Source: Anaerolineaceae bacterium
GTDB lineage: Bacteria; Chloroflexota; Anaerolineae; Anaerolineales; Villigracilaceae
Assembly (NCBI GenBank): GCA_009885445.1
Contig: VFKQ01000094.1
Location: 1 to 9,889 of the forward strand
Reading direction: 5' to 3'
Length of the DNA: 9,889 nucleotides
Numbering within the stretch: the stretch's first letter is position 1; each line of letters opens with the position of its first letter. The notes below the pieces were generated by a model that had not been told where the DNA came from, made no database searches, and was given only the letters and a program-made list of their open reading frames with translations. Made by a program: the position numbers and the translations under genes. Shown one piece after another: positions 1 through 5,913 of this stretch.

Positions 1-1728
1 GCGGACTCTAGCCACGACGCGAAGACTCGCCGCCTCGTGCGCGAAATCGCGGACCTTGAGTGGATCGTCGTTGGCTCGGAGCTCGAAGCGCTGATTCTCG
101 AGATGAATCTGATCAAGCGCCATCGGCCGCGCTTCAACATCCGCCTGAAGGACGATAAGCGCTACCCGTATATCAAAGTCCATTGGGGCGAGGCTTTTCC
201 CACCGTGAGCGTGACGCGCAACATGACCGAGGACGGCTCGCGCTACTTCGGTCCGTACACCTCGGCCTGGGCGGTCTATCAGACTCTGGATGTGTTGCGC
301 CACGTTTTCCCGTATTTAACCTGCGACCGCAATATCACCGGCGAAGACAAACGGGCTTGTTTGTACTTCGATATTAAACTTTGCACCGCGCCCTGCATCG
401 GCGCGATCAACAAGGAACAATATCGCCAGATGATCGCCAACCTGATGGAATTTCTGGCAGGACATTCCGAACCAGTAGTCACGCGCATGCAAGCGGACAT
501 GGACAAGGCGTCTGAAGAACTGCGCTTCGAAAAAGCCGCCGCCCTGCGCGACCAGATGAAGGCACTGCAAAATATTATTCAGCGACAAAAAGTTGTCTTC
601 GCTTCAGATTACAAAGACTCAGACGTGATCGCCATGGCCCGCGCGGACGGGGAAGCCTGCGTGCAAATCTTTTTTATTCGCGGTGGCAAGTTGATCGGAC
701 GCGAATACTTTATTCTTGAAGGCACCGAAGACGCGGCGGACAATGAAGTGATGGAGCAATTCGTCAAACAGTTTTACACCGAGGCCGCTTCAATGCCCGA
801 GCAGGTTTTACTGCCGCAGGAATTGGAAGAAGCCAAGATCATCGGCGAGTGGATGCGTTCGCGGCGCGGCGGCGAAAAAGTGGAAATCCATGTGCCGCGC
901 GAGGGACAGCAACACGACTTGGTGCAGATGGCCGCCGAGAATGCCGCCGACACTTTGTCCGCGTTGCGCGCGCAGTGGCAGGCGGATGCGCACAAGCAGG
1001 AGCAGGCGCTGGGCGAGTTGCAGTCCGCGCTGAAGTTGTCCGCGCCGCCGAATCGAATCGAGTGCTACGACGTGTCGCACACGCAGGGAGTCGCCACCGT
1101 GGGCGCGATGGTGGTCTTTGAACAGGGCGTACCGTCGAAGAAGTTGTATAGAAAGTTCAACATGGACAGCACCTCGATTGGTTCGCCGGACGATTTTGCC
1201 TCGATGGAGGAAATGCTCACGCGGAGATTTCGTCGCTGGCAGGCGGCTCAGGCGACTGAACCCGCCCCGGGCGCGAAGCCGGATGCGTCGTTTTCTTTCC
1301 TGCCTGACTTGATCATCGTCGATGGTGGAAAAGGTCAACTCGGGCGAGTCGTTAAAGTCCTCGAGAATTGCGGGCTGATGGACAGAGTGCCCGTGGTTGG
1401 GCTGGCGAAACAGGAGGAGGAAATTTTCTTCCCGCGCAAATCGGAGCCGCTGATTCTGCCGCGCAATTCGCAGGGACTGTATCTGGTGCAGAGAATCCGC
1501 GACGAGGCGCACCGTTTTGGCATCACCGCGCATCGCGCGCGGCGCACGAAACAGGGCATGGCCTCGGCGCTCGATTCGATTCCCGGCGTGGGGCCGGTGC
1601 GACGAAAGGCGCTCTTGAAGCATTTCGGTTCTGTGGATAAGATTAGGTCTGCTACAATGAAAGAGTTGACTGCGGTGAAGGGCATCACGGCGGATGTGGC
1701 TGAAAGTGTGAAGGCGAGTTTGGAATAG
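1..1728 (+). CDS. uvrC: Excinuclease ABC subunit C (5'-truncated by window edge)
   Basis: UvrC makes the 3' and 5' incisions around bulky DNA lesions in the UvrABC nucleotide excision repair complex in the cytoplasm. The frame is open to position 1, so the true start lies outside; a GTG at 37 is internal. Most of the N-terminal GIY-YIG nuclease is missing, but its end remains (SELEALILE, then KRHRPRFNI). Counting from 37, four cysteines at about 96, 108, 116 and 120 match the Fe-S-type cysteines known in UvrC. The UVR motif, which contacts UvrB, lies at about 158-187. The RNase H-like second nuclease shows YDVSH (Asp345), IIVDGG (Asp429) and RDEAHRF (His492), the expected catalytic triad. A double helix-hairpin-helix with IPGVGP occupies the last 55 residues. 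A proline/alanine-rich linker precedes IIVDGG. A second gene follows after 14 bp, suggesting an operon. Confidence 0.97.
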   Translation, partial: ADSSHDAKTRRLVREIADLEWIVVGSELEALILEMNLIKRHRPRFNIRLKDDKRYPYIKVHWGEAFPTVSVTRNMTEDGSRYFGPYTSAWAVYQTLDVLRHVFPYLTCDRNITGEDKRACLYFDIKLCTAPCIGAINKEQYRQMIANLMEFLAGHSEPVVTRMQADMDKASEELRFEKAAALRDQMKALQNIIQRQKVVFASDYKDSDVIAMARADGEACVQIFFIRGGKLIGREYFILEGTEDAADNEVMEQFVKQFYTEAASMPEQVLLPQELEEAKIIGEWMRSRRGGEKVEIHVPREGQQHDLVQMAAENAADTLSALRAQWQADAHKQEQALGELQSALKLSAPPNRIECYDVSHTQGVATVGAMVVFEQGVPSKKLYRKFNMDSTSIGSPDDFASMEEMLTRRFRRWQAAQATEPAPGAKPDASFSFLPDLIIVDGGKGQLGRVVKVLENCGLMDRVPVVGLAKQEEEIFFPRKSEPLILPRNSQGLYLVQRIRDEAHRFGITAHRARRTKQGMASALDSIPGVGPVRRKALLKHFGSVDKIRSATMKELTAVKGITADVAESVKASLE

Positions 1729-1742
1729 GAAAGGAGAAAGAC

Positions 1743-2057
1743 ATGCTAACGAAATCTGCTACCCACCAAAATGCGGTTTATGAAGTATTGCGTCAGGTGA
1801 CGGGTGAAACTGCCACCGAAGCGGCTTTGCCGATTGCTCTCAAAAACCTACTCCGTTACAAAAAAGAGACCTTGCGAGCAAAGATTTCTGCCTTTGAAAA
1901 AAAATATGGCATGCCGCTTGATGAGTTTGATCGGGCTTGCCTGGATGGCCGCATTAAAGACCCTTACTCTTACGAAGTTGAAAGCGATGATTGGGATTGG
2001 GATTCGGCTGTTGCGGAACTAAAAGACACCGAGGAACTTGAACAGTGGCTGGAATAA
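1743..2057 (+). CDS. Small unassigned protein, possible antitoxin-like partner of the next gene
   Basis: I do not recognise this 104-residue protein with certainty. It starts at ATG 1743 with a good ribosome site (AAGGAG at 1731-1736, 6-nt spacer), 14 bp after uvrC. Residues 1-55 look helical and basic (KNLLRYKKETLRAKISAFEKK). Then comes a segment reading YGMPLDEFDRACLDGR. The last third is strongly acidic with tryptophans (SDDWDWDSAV, then ELEQWLE). A helical body with an acidic tail, followed by an overlapping second small gene, is the usual look of an antitoxin, but this is inference. The final 13 bp overlap the downstream frame, implying translational coupling. Base composition is more A+T-rich than uvrC or prfA, which may indicate transfer. 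No signal peptide or membrane segment is visible. It could equally be a non-TA hypothetical protein. Confidence 0.8.
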   Translation: MLTKSATHQNAVYEVLRQVTGETATEAALPIALKNLLRYKKETLRAKISAFEKKYGMPLDEFDRACLDGRIKDPYSYEVESDDWDWDSAVAELKDTEELEQWLE

Positions 2058-2380
2058 GAGCCGCGGATTTTTCGCTCAAGGTAAAACAGATTTGTGCTGA
2101 GTCTGCTCTTGTAGTGCGTGTTGTAATTATTTCAGAAAGCCAACATCAAATTAAGATGCGCATCTTATTAAAGGATAGATCATCCATATCTGTATACTAC
2201 AACGATGAAAATGGAAAAACGGGATTTGCTCAACTCCGTAATAATTTGCGTGTTTTTGGTGCAGACAATGCCGCGAATTGGCATTGGCATCCCCGCGAAG
2301 AGCCTGAACAGCATGTGGAATCTGAGCGCGAAATCACATTTGCAGAGTTCCTCGCTGAAATCGAAAAAATGGTGAAATGA
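2045..2380 (+). CDS. Small unassigned protein with DNA-x3-WHWHP motif, TumE/DUF6516-like
   Basis: This 111-residue protein uses a GTG start at 2045, inside the end of the previous gene. GAGGAA at 2031-2036 with an 8-nt spacer supports that start. Its centre looks strand-rich (VVRVVIISE, IKMRILLKD, SSISVYYND). It is followed by GKTGF, LRVFGADNAANWHWHP (residues 68-83) and an amphipathic C-terminal helix (ITFAEFLAEIEKMV). The order beta-rich core, DN, histidine cluster, terminal helix recalls the TumE/DUF6516 toxin-like family. That resemblance is from memory of the family and not from a search. The overlap with the upstream acidic gene fits a co-translated pair. The stop codon shares ATGA with the response regulator gene, so all three are probably translated from one message. 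Composition is A+T-rich relative to the housekeeping genes. The alternative is an uncharacterised conserved protein with no toxin role. Confidence 0.8.
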   Translation: MAGIRAADFSLKVKQICAESALVVRVVIISESQHQIKMRILLKDRSSISVYYNDENGKTGFAQLRNNLRVFGADNAANWHWHPREEPEQHVESEREITFAEFLAEIEKMVK

Positions 2381-2754
2381 AAAAAATCTGGATTGTGGAC
2401 GACGACGAAGAAATGACCCGCGCGGTGCGCCTGATGTTGAAAATGATGGGTTACGAAACATCGGCCTTCTTCAACGCGCGTACCGCCGCGCAGGCATTAA
2501 TGGACAAGGGCCTCCCCGACTTGCTGATTCTGGACATCAACATGCCCGAAGTCAGCGGCCTCGACTTGCTCGAGTTTTTGCGCCGCCGTGACGGACTGAA
2601 AGATATTCCCGTGGTGATGCTCTCCACCGAAGCATCGGATGTGATGGTGGATCGCGCCAGCACGCTTGGCGCCGACGCGTATGTTTCAAAACCCGTGACC
2701 ATTGAAGAACTGGAGCGGGCCATGCAAACCGCATTCAATATAAGGAAGAAATAA
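2377..2754 (+). CDS. Single-domain response regulator (CheY-like receiver)
   Basis: The 125-residue protein is a bare receiver domain with no output domain. The acidic pocket is Asp8-Asp9, and the phospho-acceptor is Asp53 in LILDINMP. The switch Ser83 lies in VVMLSTEA, the aromatic switch is Tyr102, and Lys105 in the SKP motif completes the active site. It would be phosphorylated by an unlinked histidine kinase; none is encoded here. It would signal by protein-protein contact, as CheY, Spo0F or DivK do. The start overlaps the previous stop (ATGA, 2377-2380) and has only a poor ribosome site of its own, so translation probably depends on coupling to the upstream small gene. G+C content is again like uvrC. 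Its partner and output cannot be deduced from this window. Confidence 0.95.
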   Translation: MKKIWIVDDDEEMTRAVRLMLKMMGYETSAFFNARTAAQALMDKGLPDLLILDINMPEVSGLDLLEFLRRRDGLKDIPVVMLSTEASDVMVDRASTLGADAYVSKPVTIEELERAMQTAFNIRKK

Positions 2755-2757
2755 AGA

Positions 2758-2871
2758 ATGGCAAAAAACAAATACACATCACGCAAGCGCAGTACGGCCG
2801 AGATCGTTTTTGCGATACTCTCAATACTGCTTGTGCTTTCCATGGTCCTCGCGGCGGTCGTCTCGTTTTAG
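2758..2871 (+). CDS. 37-residue single-span membrane peptide
   Basis: A short frame, ATG 2758 to TAG 2869-2871, begins 3 bp after the response regulator stop, with AAGGAAG about 10 nt upstream. It encodes a basic, polar head (MAKNKYTSRKRSTAE) and then one hydrophobic helix of about 20 residues rich in Ile, Leu and Val, ending VVSF. This is a clear N-in, C-out single transmembrane segment by the positive-inside rule. The spacing and ribosome site make it a likely real gene, the last of the uvrC run. It could be a membrane anchor or partner of a nearby protein, but function is unknown. Short length keeps the call uncertain. Confidence 0.65.
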   Translation: MAKNKYTSRKRSTAEIVFAILSILLVLSMVLAAVVSF

Positions 2872-2885
2872 CGGCTCATTCATCC

Positions 2886-2975
2886 CGTCATTGCGAGGGC
2901 TGGTGGTCGAGCAGATTACTTCGCTCCAACAAAAACATTCGGGATGATTAGGGAACTTCCCTCCTCGCAATGACG
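2886..2975. repeat. 90-bp element with perfect 13-bp terminal inverted repeats
   Basis: CGTCATTGCGAGG (2886-2898) is matched exactly by its reverse complement CCTCGCAATGACG (2963-2975). Inside is a smaller palindrome, AGGGAA-C-TTCCCT (2950-2962). There is no coding frame. The size and ends resemble a MITE or a REP/BIME-type unit. The GTCATTGCGAG end is a motif I associate with dispersed repeats in several phyla. It separates the uvrC run from the prfA promoter; no U-run follows either arm, so it is not a classic terminator. Confidence 0.8.
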
Positions 2976-2987
2976 AATAGCATCGAA

Positions 2988-2996
2988 TGGTATAAT
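2988..2996 (+). promoter_or_regulatory. Extended -10 promoter for prfA operon
   Basis: TGGTATAAT is a perfect extended -10 (TG-n-TATAAT). No good -35 is seen 17 bp upstream, which is typical for extended -10 promoters. The predicted transcript start is about 3002-3004, at the foot of the first leader hairpin, giving a leader of roughly 100 nt before prfA. It sits 13 bp after the 90-bp repeat. Confidence 0.65.
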
Positions 2997-2999
2997 TTT

Positions 3000-3027
3000 T
3001 TCAGCGCGGCAGACTTGCCGCGCTGAA
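3000..3027. repeat. Perfect 11-bp hairpin at predicted 5' end of prfA transcript
   Basis: TTCAGCGCGGC (3000-3010) pairs fully with GCCGCGCTGAA (3017-3027) around the loop AGACTT. A T-run lies before it and not after it, so it is not an intrinsic terminator for plus-strand transcription. On the minus strand it would be followed by an A-run. It may be a REP-type palindrome or an mRNA 5'-end stabiliser. Confidence 0.7.
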
Positions 3028-3038
3028 TTTCGCAATTT

Positions 3039-3085
3039 CACAAAGGGCACCAGAATGAACTTCGTGTTCCTTCGTGCCCTTTGTG
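3039..3085. repeat. Long hairpin in prfA leader
   Basis: CACAAAGGGCAC (3039-3050) pairs perfectly with GTGCCCTTTGTG (3074-3085). An inner stem, GAAC/GTTC (3057-3060 with 3066-3069), lies in the loop. It ends 5 nt before the AAAGGA ribosome site of prfA (3091-3096), so it could affect initiation. The TTCGTGCCCTTTGTGG phrase looks like a dispersed intergenic repeat and not a known riboswitch. Confidence 0.7.
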
Positions 3086-3101
3086 GTGAAAAAGGATTGG
3101 C

Positions 3102-4184
3102 ATGTTAGACAAACTTGCAGGCATCGAACAACGATTTGCGCAAATAGACGAAGAACTGCTCACCGTGGGCGGAAACTATCAACGCGTGGCCGAGCTGAAC
3201 AAAGAACGCGTGGAGCTGGCTCCCATTGTCGAAAAAATGCGCGAGTATCGTCAGGTCACTAAAGCCTACGCCGAAGCGCGGACCCTTCTCGACTCGGAGC
3301 AGGAAGCCGAACTCAAGACGATGGCCGAAATAGAGTTGACCGAACTCGGGCCGAAAATTGAAAAACTCGAAGCCGAGATTAAAGCATTGTTGATTCCCAA
3401 AGACCCGCGCGATGATAAAAATGTCATCGTTGAAATCCGCGCCGGGCCGGGCGGCGACGAAGCCGCGCTTTTCTCCGCAGACCTTTTCCGCATGTACTCG
3501 CGTTACGCCGAACGGCAAAACTGGAAGAATGCAATCCTTTCCGAGAGTGCCATCGGCATTGGCGGATACAAGGAAGTGATTTTTGAAATCAAAGGCAAAG
3601 GCGCGTACTCAAAATTAAAATACGAATCGGGCGTGCATCGTGTGCAACGTGTGCCCTCCACCGAATCGTCGGGTCGCATCCACACCTCCACGTCCACGGT
3701 GGCCGTCCTCGTTGAAGTGGAAGATTTTGAAATCGACATCCCCGCTTCTGATCTCGACATCGAAGTTTTTCGCGCGGGCGGCGCGGGCGGACAGAACGTG
3801 CAAAAAAATTCCACTGCCATTCGCATCACACACCTGCCCACCGGCATGGTCGTCATCTGTCAGGACGAGCGCTCGCAATTACAAAACAAATTGCGTGCCC
3901 TGTCCATTTTGCGCGCGCGGCTTTATGCAAAAGAGGAAGAGAAGCGTCGCTCAGAACAGGAAGAAGCCCGCCGCTCACAAGTGGGCACCGGCGAACGCTC
4001 CGAAAAAATCCGCACCTACAATTATCCGCAAAACCGCGTCACCGATCATCGCATCGGCGTCTCCTCGTACAACCTGCCCGCCATCATGGCCGGCGACATT
4101 GACGAATTCATCACCGAACTCGCCAATCGCGATGAGGCCGGTCGCCTCTCCGCCTCGGGCGTCAGCGACGACGACGACGAATGA
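3102..4184 (+). CDS. prfA: Peptide chain release factor 1
   Basis: RF1 recognises UAA and UAG stop codons in the ribosomal A site and triggers hydrolysis of peptidyl-tRNA. At 360 residues it has the same length as the E. coli protein. Order of domains: an N-terminal helical, coiled-coil-rich domain (about 1-110); the recognition domain with a PST tripeptide (185-187) in the RVPSTES context, the PxT class that defines RF1 against the SPF of RF2; and the catalytic loop GAGGQNVQKN with GGQ at 229-231. A charged C-terminal region ends in a run of aspartates. ATG 3102 has AAAGGA at 3091-3096. It is first in a prfA-prmC-tsaC unit, and its Gln231 is the expected substrate of the PrmC encoded 18 bp downstream. 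Expression is probably driven by the extended -10 at 2988-2996 and may be influenced by the two leader hairpins. Confidence 0.98.
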   Translation: MLDKLAGIEQRFAQIDEELLTVGGNYQRVAELNKERVELAPIVEKMREYRQVTKAYAEARTLLDSEQEAELKTMAEIELTELGPKIEKLEAEIKALLIPKDPRDDKNVIVEIRAGPGGDEAALFSADLFRMYSRYAERQNWKNAILSESAIGIGGYKEVIFEIKGKGAYSKLKYESGVHRVQRVPSTESSGRIHTSTSTVAVLVEVEDFEIDIPASDLDIEVFRAGGAGGQNVQKNSTAIRITHLPTGMVVICQDERSQLQNKLRALSILRARLYAKEEEKRRSEQEEARRSQVGTGERSEKIRTYNYPQNRVTDHRIGVSSYNLPAIMAGDIDEFITELANRDEAGRLSASGVSDDDDE

Positions 4185-4192
4185 ATTTGTAG

Positions 4193-4213
4193 GGATGCAG
4201 CAATGCTGCGTCC
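4193..4213. repeat. Short palindrome covering the first prmC start codon
   Basis: GGATGCAGC (4193-4201) pairs with GCTGCGTCC (4205-4213) with one G-U wobble and a loop AAT. The ATG at 4203-4205 lies in the loop, and part of the AGGG ribosome site (4191-4194) lies in the stem. The TGTAGGGA lead-in recurs at 5850-5857, so this looks like a copy of a dispersed repeat. Confidence 0.6.
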
Positions 4214-5114
4214 TGAATTTTTTATGCAAATAAATTCTGCCATCAAATCCACCGTTGACCTTTTACGTCCTCACAGCGACTCTGCCGAACTAGACGCGCA
4301 AGTTTTGCTCGCACATATTTTGGACAAATCGCGCCCGTGGATAATCGCCCACCCAGAAACGCCTCTGACCGCCCTCGAAGCGGATTCACTCCGAGATGCT
4401 TTATCCAAACTGACAATGGGGACTCCGCTCCCCTACAGTCTCGGCCACTGGGAATTTTTCGCCCGCGATTTCATCGTCACCCCCGATGTGTTAATCCCGC
4501 GCCCCGAAACTGAACTGCTCGTCGAACGCGCCCTCGCCTGGCTGAAAGAATCTCCGCAACGCAGACTCGCCGCAGACGTCGGCACTGGCTCGGGCTGTAT
4601 CGCCATCTCCCTCGCCGCCTCGCTGACAGATTTACAAGTCCTCGCCACCGACATTTCTCCCGCCGCCCTCGAAGTAGCAAAACGCAACGCGCTCCAACAC
4701 AACGTGGCCGACCAAATTAATTTTCTCGAATGCGACCTCCTCCCGCCCTCCTCGACCTTTGACCTTCGACCTTCGACTCTCAACCCTTCATCTTTCACCT
4801 TTCATCTTTCATCTTTGAATCTCCTCTGCGCCAACCTGCCCTACATCCCCACTAAAACAATGCGCGGCCTGCCCATCTATGGCCGCGAACCGACTCTCGC
4901 CCTCGATGGCGGCCACGATGGACTCGCGCTCATCCGTCGCCTGCTGAGTCTTGCGCCGCAATGGCTCGCGCCGCGCGCGCTGATTCTCCTCGAAACAGAA
5001 TCTTCGCTCGGGCCGCAGACCGTTGCGCTGGCTCGAGAATATTTCCCGCAGGCTGAAATTAATTTACACAAAGATTTGGCTGGCCACGAGCGCCTTGTAG
5101 AGATTCAAACATGA
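4203..5114 (+). CDS. prmC: Release factor glutamine N5-methyltransferase
   Basis: PrmC uses S-adenosylmethionine to methylate the GGQ glutamine of RF1 and RF2, which speeds peptide release. The helical N-terminal domain is at about 10-90. The PrmC-specific LIPRPETE is at 97-104, the AdoMet-binding DVGTGSG at 125-131, the acidic TDIS that follows strand 2 contacts AdoMet, and the catalytic NLPY at 211-214 is a variant of the usual NPPY. At 303 residues it is longer than typical (about 280). The excess is a Ser/Leu/Phe-rich stretch at about 183-206, translated from a heptanucleotide array and placed just before the NLPY strand. The start is uncertain. ATG 4203 has AGGG upstream but sits in a hairpin loop, while ATG 4224 (MQINSAIKST) begins where family homology plausibly starts and lacks a ribosome site. 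Its stop overlaps tsaC by ATGA. Confidence 0.94.
   Translation: MLRPEFFMQINSAIKSTVDLLRPHSDSAELDAQVLLAHILDKSRPWIIAHPETPLTALEADSLRDALSKLTMGTPLPYSLGHWEFFARDFIVTPDVLIPRPETELLVERALAWLKESPQRRLAADVGTGSGCIAISLAASLTDLQVLATDISPAALEVAKRNALQHNVADQINFLECDLLPPSSTFDLRPSTLNPSSFTFHLSSLNLLCANLPYIPTKTMRGLPIYGREPTLALDGGHDGLALIRRLLSLAPQWLAPRALILLETESSLGPQTVALAREYFPQAEINLHKDLAGHERLVEIQT
4750..4819 (+). repeat. Ten degenerate heptanucleotide repeats inside prmC
   Basis: Read in steps of 7, the units are CCTCGAC, CTTTGAC, CTTCGAC, CTTCGAC, TCTCAAC, CCTTCAT, CTTTCAC, CTTTCAT, CTTTCAT and CTTTGAA. The first four form a C-GAC subtype and the later ones a C-TTCAT/CAC subtype. The array is translated as about 24 residues (STFDLRPSTLN, then SSFTFHLSSLN) without breaking the prmC frame. 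It resembles intergenic STRR-type heptamer arrays and not normal coding sequence. Confidence 0.85.
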
Positions 5115-5728
5115 ACACCGAAATGATTCGCGCCGACGACCCGCAAGTGCTGGTGCGCGCCTTGCAAGTCCTGCGCGCTGGCGGACTTGTCGCTTTCCCC
5201 ACCGACACCGTCTACGGCCTCGGCGCGCTGATCTCAGATGCGCGCGCGATTGAATCTATTTATGCCGCCAAGAATCGCCCGCTCGAAAAAGCGATTCCGG
5301 TTTTGATCGCGGACGAAAATGATTTGTCGAAGATTGCGCGGGTTGTGCCCGTGATGGCGAAAACCCTCGCCGAAAAATTCTGGCCCGGCGCGTTGACCAT
5401 TGTCCTGCTCAAGCGGGCGGGCTTGCCGTCCGTCCTTTCAGCCAGCGACACGGTTGGGGTGCGCGTGCCCGCTCACAGCGCGGCCCGAGCGTTGCTCCGT
5501 GCGGCGGGGCCAATGGCCGTCACGTCGGCGAACATCTCGGGGCAGGAGAGTCCGCGCACGGCGCAGGATGTGTTGCACCAACTTGGCGGGCGCATTGCGC
5601 TGATTCTCGACGGCGGCGAAACGCCCGGCGGAATCCCGTCTACGCTGGTGGATTGCAGCGGCGCTGAACCAAAAATTTTGCGCGACGGCCCGATTACTTT
5701 TGAACAAATTCAGGCGGCAATTCTCTAA
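5111..5728 (+). CDS. L-threonylcarbamoyladenylate synthase (TsaC/Sua5/YrdC family)
   Basis: This enzyme makes threonylcarbamoyl-AMP from threonine, bicarbonate and ATP, the first step of t6A formation at position 37 of ANN-decoding tRNAs. The 205-residue protein is a single YrdC domain. It lacks the C-terminal extension of long Sua5 proteins, so it fits the short TsaC/YwlC type. Visible motifs are PTDTVYGLG (30-38), the KNRP basic patch (54-57), SVLSASDTVGVRVP (107-120), TSANISG (138-144) and PSTLVD (176-181). The start shares ATGA with the prmC stop (5111-5114), so translation is coupled. Together with prfA and prmC this forms a protein-synthesis operon, an order common in bacteria. A strong terminator begins 67 bp after its stop. 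Confidence 0.95.
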   Translation: MNTEMIRADDPQVLVRALQVLRAGGLVAFPTDTVYGLGALISDARAIESIYAAKNRPLEKAIPVLIADENDLSKIARVVPVMAKTLAEKFWPGALTIVLLKRAGLPSVLSASDTVGVRVPAHSAARALLRAAGPMAVTSANISGQESPRTAQDVLHQLGGRIALILDGGETPGGIPSTLVDCSGAEPKILRDGPITFEQIQAAIL

Positions 5729-5795
5729 TCTTGAAATAAGGCAGATTCAGAATGTGTTTATCTGGCCGCGTAAAATGATAAGTGCATTCTCCTAT

Positions 5796-5840
5796 CAAAC
5801 CCCGCGAGCCTGTGGCAGGCCGCGGGGTTTGAATTTTTTA
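5796..5840 (+). terminator. Intrinsic terminator of the prfA-prmC-tsaC operon
   Basis: CAAACCCCGCG (5796-5806) pairs with CGCGGGGTTTG (5821-5831). The inner pair GCCTG/CAGGC continues the stem past a one-base bulge to a TGG loop. AATTTTTTA follows directly, giving a long GC-rich stem with a U-run. The 67 bp between tsaC and this stem contain no recognisable gene; a TAAAAT at 5771-5776 has no matching -35. Confidence 0.9.
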
Positions 5841-5844
5841 ATTG

Positions 5845-5886
5845 AACGGTTGTAGGGAACGGTAGCTGCCGTTCTCTACAACCGTT
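5845..5886. repeat. 18-bp-stem palindromic repeat upstream of the transporter gene
   Basis: AACGGTTGTAGGGAACGG (5845-5862) pairs with the segment at 5869-5886 around the loop TAGCTG, with one G-U wobble. It lies between the operon terminator and the transporter promoter, and it ends 13 bp before TATAAT. It shares TGTAGGGA and a central AGC-TGC arrangement with the palindrome at the prmC start, which suggests a dispersed repeat family. It is not followed by a U-run. Confidence 0.75.
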
Positions 5887-5898
5887 TCCTACAACATG

Positions 5899-5904
5899 TA
5901 TAAT
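5899..5904 (+). promoter_or_regulatory. TATAAT -10 for a probably leaderless transporter mRNA
   Basis: A perfect TATAAT lies 9 bp before ATG 5914. Transcription would start at about 5911-5912, within a few bases of the start codon. No convincing -35 is seen, as the palindrome occupies that region. No Shine-Dalgarno sequence is present in front of either candidate start. Confidence 0.55.
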
Positions 5905-5913
5905 CTCATCTGC

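Noticed and set aside
808..1623. Long minus-strand open frame of 271 codons opposite uvrC
   Set aside because: It lies fully antisense to the conserved UvrC nuclease and linker, is arginine- and histidine-rich with low-complexity runs, and has no ribosome site or family match.
3000..3027. Terminator for the uvrC run
   Set aside because: The T-run lies before the hairpin, not after it, and the prfA -10 overlaps its approach; it is better placed in the prfA leader.
3003..3101. Known riboswitch in the prfA leader
   Set aside because: The two simple hairpins match no riboswitch consensus that I know; the sequence looks repeat-derived.
3640..4233. 197-codon plus-strand frame overlapping prfA
   Set aside because: Composition (Pro, Arg, Ser, Ala runs) is that of a shifted reading of prfA, whose own frame is fully conserved.
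4750..4819. CRISPR-like array in prmC
   Set aside because: Units are 7 nt with no spacers, in a coding frame, so this is a short tandem repeat.
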